From NCBI GenBank assembly GCA_000310025.1, contig FN649726.1, positions 1,454,966 through 1,473,777 of the forward strand: a stretch of DNA of 18,812 nt, given 5' to 3'. Shown here piece by piece: positions 9,758 through 18,515 of the stretch. A model generated the notes under the pieces. That model was given only the letters and a program-made list of their open reading frames with translations, had not been told where the DNA came from and did no database searches. How positions within the stretch are numbered: position 1 is the stretch's first letter; each line of letters begins with the position of its first letter. The DNA comes from Ectocarpus siliculosus. Lineage: Eukaryota; Sar; Phaeophyceae; Ectocarpales; Ectocarpaceae. The translations under genes and the position numbers were made by a program.

Positions 9758-11158
9758 GTGAGTATTGGCTTGTACTACTCTGCTGTACACATGATAGCGG
9801 GCGGGTGGATTTGCAACCGGAAGTTGCCTGTATCCAACATCAGCTGCCCTGTAAACACAACGTGTGCATCTACCTCTCGGTGGGTTAATCTTTGCCAACA
9901 TTGCTCAACAGGTCGAGGCCGTGTATTTCGTCCTACCGTCGTCCATGGTCGATGAGGCTGTCCGTGACGATTGGCGTGGCAATGGTTCCCCTCTTTCATT
10001 CATCACGCGTTTCTCACCGCACCATCAGTTCCCGTGGCAGCTGCCGTGGCACACGGCGTGTTTAGCACTGGTGCTGTCTTGCCACAGCATGATGTGATCG
10101 TGTTGGTTGTACAGCAACCGAAGCGCACACGTGATGCAAAATAAGCTGTCCACCTCGGTGTTGACCGCTGCAGTTGTTCGATCAACATGTCACAGAAGCA
10201 ACAAACATGTGTAGACGCGGGAGGTTTACACCCTGTGGGTATCTGTGTTGCCTCCTGCGTGCCCCGCAAATCTGTACATAGCTCGACCCTGGCCCTTAGG
10301 CTGTGTCCGCGCCGCGTTCCTTGCTTGTGTTTCATGCTCGACTGCCATCAGGGCTCCTGGTGCTCTCGTGTTCCAGAAAACGTACCCGAACGAGAACGTG
10401 GCGACCTTCTACTCCCAGGTGTCGGCATTCTTGGAGGTGAGTGTTTCGTGTGTCCACCGTTCCAGACAGCAGCGGTACACTGCTGCTGTAGTCTACTGCA
10501 TGCATGTACCTGCCCGGAGCATCGAGACCGTGTGGTTTCAGTTGGCGAAGCGGGTGCGGTTCGTACGTGTTATCGTCTCTCAGCATTTTCAGGCGCAGCG
10601 GGTGGGTCGCAAATCGATCGTCGTTTTTATGTTGCAGTCAGTCGAACATAGGGGCACTCTACAGTCTACATACACAATTGCCGACGGCATGTGGAACGCC
10701 GGTTGGTTATGGTTCGCACTCATTTGGCCTTCCTTGCTCTGCCTGTGTTATGTGCCAACTGCTGCTGCCTGCTTTGGTGTGCACGTGTGTGAAGCCGGTA
10801 GTTGTATGCATACGCGAAACAAACAATTTGCTTTGCATATGAGTAGACCATAGAAACTGGTGGGTAAACCGGGTAGGCCGAAGCTTGTAGGTTTGTGGAG
10901 AAAGGCAGCTCGGCCAGTGAGGGCCGAGATGGGAAAGTCTTGTATTAGAGGGAAGAGGGAACAGCAGAGAGCACTCGTGTCCTAGGAACCGAGGGGAGCG
11001 TCACCACACCTATCGTGACGCAATTCAGATCACTCATCGAATCTCCGAAGAAACCAAGTAGAAACCCCCTGTTCCTCCGCAATATACCAACTGATCTCCG
11101 TAGATCCATGTCCCCTATTCAACCATCTTTACTATGCTACGAGTATATCTAACAGACA

Positions 11159-11194
<36 letters not shown>

Positions 11195-13112
11195 CTTCAC
11201 ATTAAAAACCGTTCCGTCCTCTCTGCCTAGTACCTTCTTCTGTCCCTTGTAGTCTAGCACTTGACGCGGTCGATTCCCGTGGTCACAGGCTAACTTACCC
11301 AAAAAAAGGTATACGAAAATAAAATGGACCCGAAGGGTCCGCAAGCCACTAGAAGTCACCGACAGATATGATGATTAGATATTTTATGTTTGACAACCTG
11401 CGTGCCGACCAGTTGGCGGTACAGCAGTGTACGCGCAACACAATGTAATACTCACAGCGCACCCGGGAGGTAGCGGTCAGTGAGAGTCTTTTCTCTCTCG
11501 ACACTTGCGGTAGTCTTTTTTCTCTCTAGACTTACGTACCAGTAGCGCATAACTTCCCATTGCTGCTTCTTTCTCCTCGAATGGATGCCTCGGGTCTGAA
11601 AGCCATGAAATGGAGTGTTCGTGTTGTCCTCCCCAAAGGAAGAAAACTTTACACACAACTCTCTCATGCTTGAACTCTCAGAGTGCTTATACTACGAGCA
11701 GTACCGGCAGCAGCGTCAACACGTTCCACGAGCAAGAATCGAGCAAGCATCGACAACGCTAAAGCCAGCCAACCAATGAAATATTTCAGTGTTGAATAGA
11801 TGCCGGTCTGTTGGCAGGAAGCACAAGCCGGGGCCACCCGGGAGCAAAGCCACACACGGGAATTGTCGTTGTTTCTCCTCTCTGTTCTGCAGGTTCTTGC
11901 CTGCAATCCTGTCGCGGGTTCAGCAGTTACATTTACTCTTCCCTGACCTTTGAAAGTCTGACTGCGCCGAGATTCAAGCTCAAGTCCATGTTCAGGAGGT
12001 TGCGGGATGCCAACTGCTGTGTTGCTTGGGCGTGAACTATTTGGTCGATTAATTTCTGCTGTAGTCCCCTCATTTTGTTGTTCTCAGCGTTGATGTACGT
12101 GCGCTATAATTTGTGTTGAGAATGAAACCTTTCACAGTTTTTCCCATTGGCCTGGATTCCAAAGATAGTGTTTATCGTGTGGTAGCAGCTGGCTGTGTAT
12201 CTATGTAGCCTCATTTCTGCACAACCAGTCAACCTGACCGGCGTCAATGTAGCTCTCGACGTAAATGATTCCGACGCACCCCGCTTTTGTGGTCTAGGGC
12301 AGGCGGGCCTGGTCGTTAAACGCCAACTTGTCATGTACGTTTCGAGAGAGAGGATGTAGTGATATTATCCCACAACAAGTCTCTTCTCTTCCTGCCAGGG
12401 AAGAATATTACTGAAAACAATATGTCGTCGAACGGTGCCGTATGTGGTTGTTCTTGCCGTGTTGTATCGTTTAGCACCCTTGTTTCATCACGGCGGAAAG
12501 GTGTTTGGGGGGGGGGGGGGGCACAGGGGTGGTACTCTTTTGTCATGGGCGCGGCGGTCATTGGCACCGGTTGTCCTGCACATACCACCAGTCCCTTAAA
12601 ACCCCAACGAGTGCTGATACCTCCTTGTGGGCCAATCGGGACCATAACCGGTTTAAAACAAGGGTGGGTACTCATCGATTTTTCACGGAGCATCCTTCGT
12701 TTCTTTGGCCTTGTCGTTTGGTCCCACGGGGGGGGGTCGCGAAATCGCAGGATGCTGAGGTGGTCGAACCTCCGGAGACGGCCTGCATCGCGGTGGCTGG
12801 CCCCGTAAGTGACAACAGGGTTGTCATGACCAACCGCGCCTGGGTGATCGACGGGGCGGAGGTGAGCTAGTTCCGAGCAAAAGCAGTTGTCGGAACGAGG
12901 AAAAGTGTGTGTGGTTACCAGAAACAACGATGAGGGATGTCGGGCATTCTTTTACGATGAACGCTCATTATCAGAAACAGCGAGAAGAGTGTTCGAACAC
13001 TCTTTTATTTCCGTGCTCATTGCAGTACTGTAACAGTGTTCCGAACCTTGTTTACAGCAGTGAGGCTCTTTTTTGCGCTCGGCTTGCTGCTTGTGCTGCT
13101 GCTACTGCTGCT

Positions 13113-13143
<31 letters not shown>

Positions 13144-16100
13144 CTGATGCTTCTGCTGCCACTGCTGCTGTTGATGCTGGTGCTGCTGCGGCCTCTGTTG
13201 CCCAGATCGAGGAAATGTTCAACATCACGTCGGTGAGGCTGGTGAACGACTTCGTTGCCGCCGGGTACGGGCTGCTGACGCTCGACATCGACGCGGAATG
13301 CGCCATGCTGCAGGTGAGAAGATATCGACGACATGGTACCCCACAGCGACGGCAGCGGCAGCACCGCACACCTTCAAAACACAGACATTGAACGATGAGG
13401 ACAACATCGGGCCACAGTTTTTGTAGTTAAATCCCTAGGAACTTGAGCACGTGAGATTGCGCGTAAAAGGCAACAAAAGGTGGAAACCTTGGAAGCTGCC
13501 GATGAGGTAAATTGCGTTAAATGGAAAATGTTCACCCCTCGCCTAGTGGGCAAGTATTTGATGAAAAGGACGCTTGGCCGTGGATGGTTACTTCAAATAG
13601 GGGGATCCCCAAAGGGGGGCCCCCCCCCCCCCACGGAAAATATCTTCCCCCAATCAATCTGGTGATCGTCCATATGTGTCATTCCAGCATGTGTGAGCGA
13701 CACCCTCTCCATATCGACGCTACTTGCACCCCCTCGTGCCCCCTTCCTATGGCGCCGGTCCCCCCCCCCCCCCCCCTGGTCCCCCCTCCCTGTGACGCTG
13801 GCCACCCCCACCCTGCGCCTGTTGACGTCGCTTTCGGAAGGCCGGCGATCGCAAGGAGGGCGCGCCGATCGGGTGCATCGGTTCCGGTACCGGTCTGGGG
13901 GAGACGTTCTTGACCTGCCCCGTTGGAGGTGAGAGAGCAAAAAAAATCAATCTCAAGGATAAGGAACAGGAAACAGTTTCATGAGGACAGCTACAACCAA
14001 GTCACGTGATGCGTCGAACAGTGTCTGTGCCAAACGGTGTTTACTTGTAGCACCAGCGGAGATGGGACGACAACACGCCCAAACGCATGTACACATGAGA
14101 AAACAGGTTCACAACGGCGGGATTTCGGTCGGGGTGGGTTGTACGCGACACGAACCTTCCCTCCCCCCCTCTGCCTGTAGTTATATGCATGTGGAGACAT
14201 TTTTTTTTTTCCTTTTTCCGCAGGCGAGGTCTACGACGCGTGGCCGACGGAAGGCGGGCATTCGGAGATGGCGCCCAGGAATGACCTGGAGTACGACCTC
14301 ATCAAGGTGAGCGTGAGCGTGAGCGTGAGAGGTGACACGTGACGACGAACGGGGGACAAAGCTGTTTTCTTTTCTCTGCAACGGTTGCGTTTTTGCGGCA
14401 GGCGGGGTGAGCTTTCCGCGTCCCCGGGTACCGTCTGGCCGCGGGTGCTTTCGGGTTTCAGTCGCTTACACTGACGGCAGGGGTGCTGCAGCAGCAGCAA
14501 CGTTTTTTTTCCGGTGGGCACCCATCACATGGTTCGGTACCTGGCCGAAGAAAAGTGGTAGAGAGAGGAGGCCGAAGGTGTTGTGTCGGCATGTTTTGGG
14601 AGCTTGCATCGAAACATTGGACGGATGGACACGCTACACTCACCGGAATGCCAAGGCCTGCCGTGGTGGTGATGACGACTACCACCGGTAACATTGTGTC
14701 ACGCCAGAGCTGCGCGACGTTGAACATACAATTTTGTCTCGAGTAAACGAAAAATTCATGGGTTAAAGAGTCTAGGAAAAATTTGGCAGTGGACATGGAA
14801 GAGCATTCTGTAGTGTTTTGCTGTGTGTGGGATGTTGTTGCCGCCGCCGTCGTCCCGCCGTGCCTAACGCTCTATCTCTCTCTCTTTGAAGTACGGATAC
14901 AGTTCCTCCCTGGCCTTGCGACAGTGAAAACCAACATCGCAACACTGCTATGATATGTATGACCAACGATGACCGATCGCAGTACATCAAGAAGACGCAC
15001 GAGACAAGCCGCGTGTCCGTGGAACGCGTGGCGAGCGGCACCGGGCTGGTGAACGTGTACAACTTCCTGGTGGAGACCTTCCCTGAGAGGGTCGACAAGG
15101 CCGTGCACGAGGGTGAGAGATAAAGTAGACCAGAAAGGGTACCTGGGGAAAGGAAGGCCGTGCACGACGGTGACAAGAAAAAAAGGTAGATCAGAAAGGG
15201 TACAAGGGGGTCGAAAGGCCGTGCACGAGGGTGAGAAAAAACAGGTACAGGTACGGGTGTATACCGGATTTTTTTTCTATTGAGTCACGCGAATGGTGAC
15301 TTGCCGGGTTTTTGCTTTGTTCTCTTGTTTGTGTGGCTTGGTTTGTCTTTTTTCCACTTTGTTTCGTTTGATGCACGGCACATATCTCAACGTACCCTTT
15401 CCATACAGATGTGTCTTACCTTATCTGTGGTTTGTTTTCTGCATGCCTGCAGAGTTCCAAGCCGCGGGGGACCAGAAGGGGGCTGTCATCTCAAAGAATT
15501 CCACCGTGCCGGGATCCATCTGCGAGCAGGTGTGCCGCCCTTTCAGTGTTGTCGTGTTGCTGATGCTTGGCCCCGCTTGTGTGCTGATTTATCTTTTCAG
15601 CTTCCGTGTGGTGCGCATGGTCTATCGCGTTATCCTTGACCGCGTCGCCTCCCGGCAGCGATTCCGCCGCATCTGGGTGTTGCTGAAGCTCGAGTCGGCA
15701 TCTAGGTGACTCGAAATTACGTTAAGACGACGCAACCCCTTTGCTACAAAAGATTCCAATTAGCGTCCTCCCAAATGCAACGGTAGACGTTGTAGTGGTT
15801 GCTCCACTAGCCACGAAGCGGTTTATTGGCAAGCACGGTTTGCAACGTCCAACACCTTCATGGCACGGCTGCTAGGGCGTTAACGTTTGGTTACTCGCCC
15901 AGAACATTCCAAACAAAATGGTAGTTGAGATTAACGTGACCGGTGAAAGTCGTAACATTCAAACAAAATGGTAGTTCAGAGTAACGCGACCGCTGAAAGT
16001 CGAGGAGGGGCCGAAGTGAACACTACCGTGGCCGTATGTTTGCTGGTCTTCGAGGTGCCCCTCCCGTGGTTGGCCGTCCTCACGAAACAGTCAAGTTTGA

Positions 16101-18515
16101 TAGCACTGCTGTCTGCGTCCGCTCACGCCAGCCTAAGAGCAACCAAACTTGCAGGTAGCGGATTGGAGAGCTCTTTCCCAAACACACAGGCCGTGCCTTA
16201 CATGACGTCTGGCCAATCGCACGAGCTTGACGATCTTCCTCTTGGCTCACGCCGGCTCGCCTTTGACTCCGCGGATCCGCGCCTTTTACAAAGACGGTAG
16301 CATACCTCGTTTTGCTTGTTTTCGTGGGTTTGCTTGCTCGCAGGTGATGGAGATCTGGGCGACACACTACGGCGCGGAGGCGGGAGTCATGGGGCTCCGC
16401 TGCATCCCTACGGGGGGGCTATTCATCGCCGGGGGAATGACGCACAAGAACTTGCGCATGCTTGAGGTAAGGGTCCTCTGTCTATATTTTTGTCTTTGCT
16501 CAACACAGTAGCCCAACACAGTAGCCCAACACAGCAGCAGCAGCAGTACTTGCTTCTCTTCTCTCGCTATCTCGATTTCGCTCAAGACCGATTCTTTGTC
16601 TACCGTTCTCCGAAGAATTGTCATGTCTTGATCTCAACTGGCTGTACCACCGATACAACCCTTTAACTGTCTTTATCCGGCAAGAAGGTATAACACCCGG
16701 TGTATGTTACGGACGAGGGTTAGTCTGGATCATACCGGTACACCCGGCATTACGGTACCCCATTTGGTAGTTGCACCGCCCGGGACCCTGATCTGTCGTT
16801 TGGAACCGTTGGTCTAGCTAGCCCCCGGTTTCGTGGGCGGCCGAGGTCTTGCTTCGTGGAAGGTCGTATCTGGTCTTATCAAAATGACACCACGCGGATG
16901 CAAACACAAGCTTGTTTTTCAGCATAGTTTGAAACTTCCTGGCCCTCAAGAGTACCTCTACCGCTGTACTCTGTTACCGCGATCCATTGTTGAGGTGGCT
17001 CTCGTTGTGCTTGTTGCTGTTGTGGCACTCACGATGACGATCGTTCCCGACAACGTGTTTGAGTTGGTGTTACAATAGTTGTTTCATCAACGACCGGCAT
17101 CACTGATAGATTGATCCTATTTTTTCGCAACGCTGCATTTTCGGTTGCATCCTATCCTTTGTTGTTTGCCACCGCGAATCGCCGGTCGCGTTTTGCCTTT
17201 CGTCTGTGAAACGTTCCCTGCTCAACGTTTCCTTTTAGACGGGGCACACACCCGTTGGCGCAGAACCTTTGAACAAATATATTGCGTCCCCAGAACTGAC
17301 AAAAAATTAAAACTCTCCCCACATCAAAAACTCGCCCTACTGCATGTACATAATTTTAGACTGATTTTGGCAACGCGGGCGTTTCGTTTCTCAGGGAGAG
17401 GACAGCCCGTTCATGAAGGGTTTCTATGACAAGGGGCGTGTATCCAGCCTGCTCAAGGCGGTCCCGGTGTACGCGGTGCTCGTGGAGGACATCGGCCTGA
17501 GAGGGGCACACTTCGTCGCGTACAGGGTAAGAGTGGGGCGAAGGGAGGGGCGGGCAAGAGAGACACTACCATGTGTGTACAGTAAGAGGAAGGTGGTGCT
17601 TGCGGTGGCGTACGTAGCAATTTCTCCTCGAGTTCTGCGTGCGCTACAGCCGGTCAGCGAGCGAGCAAGAGACAAGACAGACAAGACAGAAGAGAGACAG
17701 GCAGACAGATCAGCGAGACAGAGCGAGAGAGAGATAAGCGAGACGGAGAGGGAGACACGAAACCGCACTCGTTCGGGTTCGGCACCTAGGGCAGGGAGAA
17801 GGGGTGTGGTACACGGAAGACGCGCCGGGGGGGAATACGAGGGAAGGCTACGAGGGAAGAGGGGGTAATATACAACGTCCCAGTTTGGGAGGAATGTCCA
17901 ATGAAGGAGAGGAGGGGGATTCGAATGGGGGCTCCTGTGTGACTGAGAATCCTCCACCCGTTACCATGAATGTCTTACGGTATAACCGTAGCTAGCGCCA
18001 CGCTTGGTTAGAGCGTGGCACTACTTTCTTTCGTGAGAACGACAGCGGAAGCGCGTTTTTTTTTGCATACCATCCTGTGGGTGCAATGGACGACACTCTG
18101 ACATGGGTTTCCGGATGTTTGTGGTGCCTCCGACACCGATTGTGTCCCTAGCGCCAAACGATCCCGATCGAAACGTTCCGCCGCCGTTCCTTGTACCGCG
18201 CGCCACGCCAAGAAGTTGGAGCACGCGGCCTCGAATACGACAAATGCTCGGCAGTAGTAGTAGTAGCAGCTGCTGCTGCAGCAGCAGCAGCAGCAGAGGC
18301 ATGTCGTGAAATCAGATGCGCCCGAAGTTAAATATGCGATCGCCGTCCGTGTGCCCCGGCCCCCACAGCTCTACCGCAGGCAGCACGGCGACGAGTACAA
18401 GAAGCACCACCTGAAGAAGGTGGTGGCGTTGTCCGCGACGAGTGTGCTGACCCTGGCGGCCGTGTCGGCAGCGGTTGGCGCCGCCGTCGCGCGGGCCGTG
18501 TCCAGGAGCAAGTGA
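9663..18515 (+). CDS. GLK: Glucokinase, bacterial Glk type, with C-terminal hydrophobic tail; 11 exons
   Basis: This gene makes glucokinase (ATP + D-glucose to glucose-6-phosphate), the entry step of glycolysis. Eleven exons (9663-9757, 10352-10436, 12751-12861, 13206-13313, 13841-13928, 14224-14306, 14983-15112, 15453-15529, 16344-16466, 17395-17526, 18369-18515) give 1179 bases, 392 residues plus stop, with all phases consistent. Motifs in order: phosphate-binding DIGGTSSR (8-15), LVNDF with the catalytic Asp at about 112, GSGTGLG (147-153), EGGH (172-175), SVERVASGTGLVN with Glu at about 204, LFIAGG (285-290), DKGR and GLRGAH. The Cys cluster of ROK kinases is absent. The usual Glk length is about 320; the excess is mostly a C-terminal extension (about 345-392) with a hydrophobic helix at about 362-388 between KKHHLKK and SRSK, like a tail anchor. 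The ATG at 9663 is the first in frame; a TGA lies upstream at 9501 with no ATG between. Confidence 0.94.
9758..10351 (+). other. GLK intron 1 (594 bases)
   Basis: Donor GTGAGT, acceptor ACTGCCATCAG. It is unique sequence with no repeat or nested gene recognised. Confidence 0.85.
10352..10436 (+). CDS. GLK: GLK exon 2
   Basis: One base completes Lys32, then come 28 codons beginning APGALVFQKTYPNENVATFY and ending SAFLE. This matches the KTYxxxxYxSL region of Glk. Donor GTGAGT in phase 0. Confidence 0.9.
10437..12750 (+). other. GLK intron 2 (2314 bases)
   Basis: Donor GTGAGT, acceptor AAATCGCAG. Exons 2 and 3 join without loss relative to Glk, so no exon is missing. It contains a pure (TTG)11 tract at 11161-11193, a GGACCC/GGGTCC hairpin at 11326-11340 and a run of 15 G at 12507-12521. 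No transposon ORF or long inverted repeat was seen. Confidence 0.85.
11161..11193 (+). repeat. (TTG)11 microsatellite
   Basis: Eleven perfect TTG units in GLK intron 2. Confidence 0.95.
12751..12861 (+). CDS. GLK: GLK exon 3
   Basis: 37 codons include PPETACIAVAGPVSDNRVVM, then TNRAWVIDGAE. This is the conserved strand with AGPV and the TN.W motif that follows it. Phase 0 at both ends, donor GTGAGC. Confidence 0.93.
12985..13004. repeat. 20-bp perfect palindrome
   Basis: AAGAGTGTTCGAACACTCTT is identical to its reverse complement. It lies in GLK intron 3. Confidence 0.95.
13084..13200 (+). repeat. Compound CTG/ATG microsatellite next to the exon 4 acceptor
   Basis: Runs of CTG, then GATGATGATGATGATG, then CTG again. 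The tract takes the place of a normal pyrimidine tract directly upstream of exon 4. Confidence 0.93.
13206..13313 (+). CDS. GLK: GLK exon 4: catalytic Asp region
   Basis: 36 codons include EEMFNITSVRLVNDFVAAGY and continue to ECAMLQ. LVNDF carries the Asp that acts as catalytic base in Glk enzymes. Phase 0 at both ends, donor GTGAGA. Confidence 0.94.
13314..13840 (+). other. GLK intron 4 (527 bases)
   Basis: Donor GTGAGA, acceptor CTTTCGGAAG. It carries adjacent palindromes GGGGATCCCC (13601-13610) and GGGGGGCCCCCC (13614-13625), with C runs of 13 (13620-13632) and 17 (13760-13776). Confidence 0.82.
13841..13928 (+). CDS. GLK: GLK exon 5: GSGTGLG loop
   Basis: It encodes AGDRKEGAPIGCIGSGTGLG followed by ETFLTCPVG plus one base. 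The start was chosen at the AAG before GCC because this length fits Glk. A second in-frame AG lies 15 bases further in. Donor GTGAGA. Confidence 0.88.
14224..14306 (+). CDS. GLK: GLK exon 6: EGGH motif
   Basis: Two bases complete Gly163, then come 27 codons including DAWPTEGGHSEMAPRNDLEY. The EGGH sugar-contact motif and APRN are intact. The acceptor follows a strong poly-T tract (TTTTTCCGCAG). The donor lies in a GTGAGC repeat. Confidence 0.94.
14307..14982 (+). other. GLK intron 6 (676 bases)
   Basis: It starts with three GTGAGC hexamers and a GTGAGA. The acceptor GACCGATCGCAG has an unusually weak pyrimidine tract. Nothing else was recognised apart from a short CAG run at about 14488-14500. 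Confidence 0.83.
14983..15112 (+). CDS. GLK: GLK exon 7: SVERVASGTGLVN motif
   Basis: It encodes YIKKTHETSRVSVERVASGT, then GLVNVYNFLVETFPERVDKAVHE plus one base. The ERVxSGxGLVNxY segment is diagnostic of Glk. Donor GTGAGA at 15113, a site that is duplicated twice downstream. Confidence 0.92.
15097..15236 (+). repeat. Three tandem copies of the exon 7 donor region
   Basis: AAGGCCGTGCACGAGG followed by a GTGA core occurs at 15097, 15154 and 15215, 57 and 61 bases apart. A shared AGAAAGGGTAC lies between copies. The first copy is the true exon end, and the others lie in intron 7. Confidence 0.9.
15113..15452 (+). other. GLK intron 7 (340 bases)
   Basis: Donor GTGAGA, acceptor TGCATGCCTGCAG with a good pyrimidine tract. 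Apart from the donor duplication it is T-rich unique sequence. Confidence 0.88.
15453..15529 (+). CDS. GLK: GLK exon 8
   Basis: Two bases complete a Glu codon, then come 25 codons beginning FQAAGDQKGAVISKN and ending CEQ. This corresponds to the variable helix before the last conserved block of Glk. The donor GTGTGC is weaker than the others. Confidence 0.88.
15530..16343 (+). other. GLK intron 8 (814 bases)
   Basis: Donor GTGTGC, acceptor GCTTGCTCGCAG. It contains a diverged 51-base tandem duplication at 15903-16003 and nothing else recognised. Confidence 0.85.
15903..16003 (+). repeat. 51-base tandem duplication in GLK intron 8
   Basis: Two copies start AACATTC and share AAACAAAATGGTAGTT, then TAACG and GACCG, then TGAAAGTCG. 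They differ at about six positions and by one indel, so the duplication is not recent. Confidence 0.88.
16344..16466 (+). CDS. GLK: GLK exon 9: LFIAGG motif
   Basis: 41 codons include VMEIWATHYGAEAGVMGLRC, then IPTGGLFIAGGMTHKN. This is the conserved adenine-side FIAGG motif. Phase 0 at both ends, donor GTAAGG. Confidence 0.94.
16467..17394 (+). other. GLK intron 9 (928 bases)
   Basis: Donor GTAAGG, acceptor GTTTCGTTTCTCAG. Three CCAACACAG(T/C)AG-type units run at about 16500-16532 and lead into a CAG run that ends near 16546. Nothing else was recognised. Confidence 0.85.
17395..17526 (+). CDS. GLK: GLK exon 10: DKGR and GLRGAH
   Basis: 44 codons include EDSPFMKGFYDKGRVSSLLK, then VPVYAVLVEDIGLRGAHFVAYR. 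This is the C-terminal end of the Glk catalytic fold. Phase 0 at both ends, donor GTAAGA. Confidence 0.94.
17976..18019 (+). repeat. Two adjacent perfect hairpins in GLK intron 10
   Basis: TACGGT-ATA-ACCGTA at 17976-17990 is followed six bases later by GCCACGCT-TGGTTAG-AGCGTGGC at 17997-18019. Confidence 0.85.
18253..18296 (+). repeat. Self-complementary CTG/CAG tract
   Basis: GTAGTAGTAGTAG runs into CAGCTGCTGCTGCAGCAGCA and further CAG units. CTG and CAG lie side by side on one strand, so the RNA or single-stranded DNA can fold on itself. Confidence 0.92.
18369..18515 (+). CDS. GLK: GLK exon 11: C-terminal tail with hydrophobic helix and stop
   Basis: 48 codons and TGA. It encodes LYRRQHGDEYKKHHLKK, a hydrophobic Ala/Val/Leu segment of about 27 residues, and SRSK at the end. 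Bacterial Glk ends shortly after the exon 10 segment, so this exon is an added module. The phase 0 acceptor CCCCACAG is the only one that keeps the exon 10 frame. Confidence 0.87.
   Translation, partial: LYRRQHGDEYKKHHLKKVVALSATSVLTLAAVSAAVGAAVARAVSRSK

Larger units (their letters stand above)
12862..13205 (+). other. GLK intron 3 (344 bases)
   Basis: Donor GTGAGC, acceptor TTGCCCAG. It contains a 20-bp perfect palindrome at 12985-13004. A compound CTG/ATG microsatellite runs from about 13084 to 13200, almost to the acceptor. Retention would meet a TAG three codons into the intron. Confidence 0.88.
17527..18368 (+). other. GLK intron 10 (842 bases)
   Basis: Donor GTAAGA, acceptor CGGCCCCCACAG. 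It contains a degenerate GACA/GAGA purine-rich tract at about 17663-17765 and two small perfect hairpins at 17976-18019. A GTA/CTG/CAG compound tract lies at about 18253-18296. Confidence 0.85.

Noticed and set aside
9522-9761. Longer N-terminus for glucokinase beginning at 9522, possibly a targeting peptide
   Set aside because: The codon at 9522 is GTG, not ATG, and no in-frame ATG lies between the upstream stop at 9501 and 9663.
12909-13391. Open frame through the CTG/ATG repeat into exon 4, giving poly-Ala/poly-Asp
   Set aside because: Not joined to exon 3 in any usable way. Splicing at 12862/13206 gives the uninterrupted conserved Glk sequence.
17991-18030. tRNA gene in GLK intron 10
   Set aside because: Only a D-arm-like fragment is present. 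There is no acceptor stem and no B-box in the right place.
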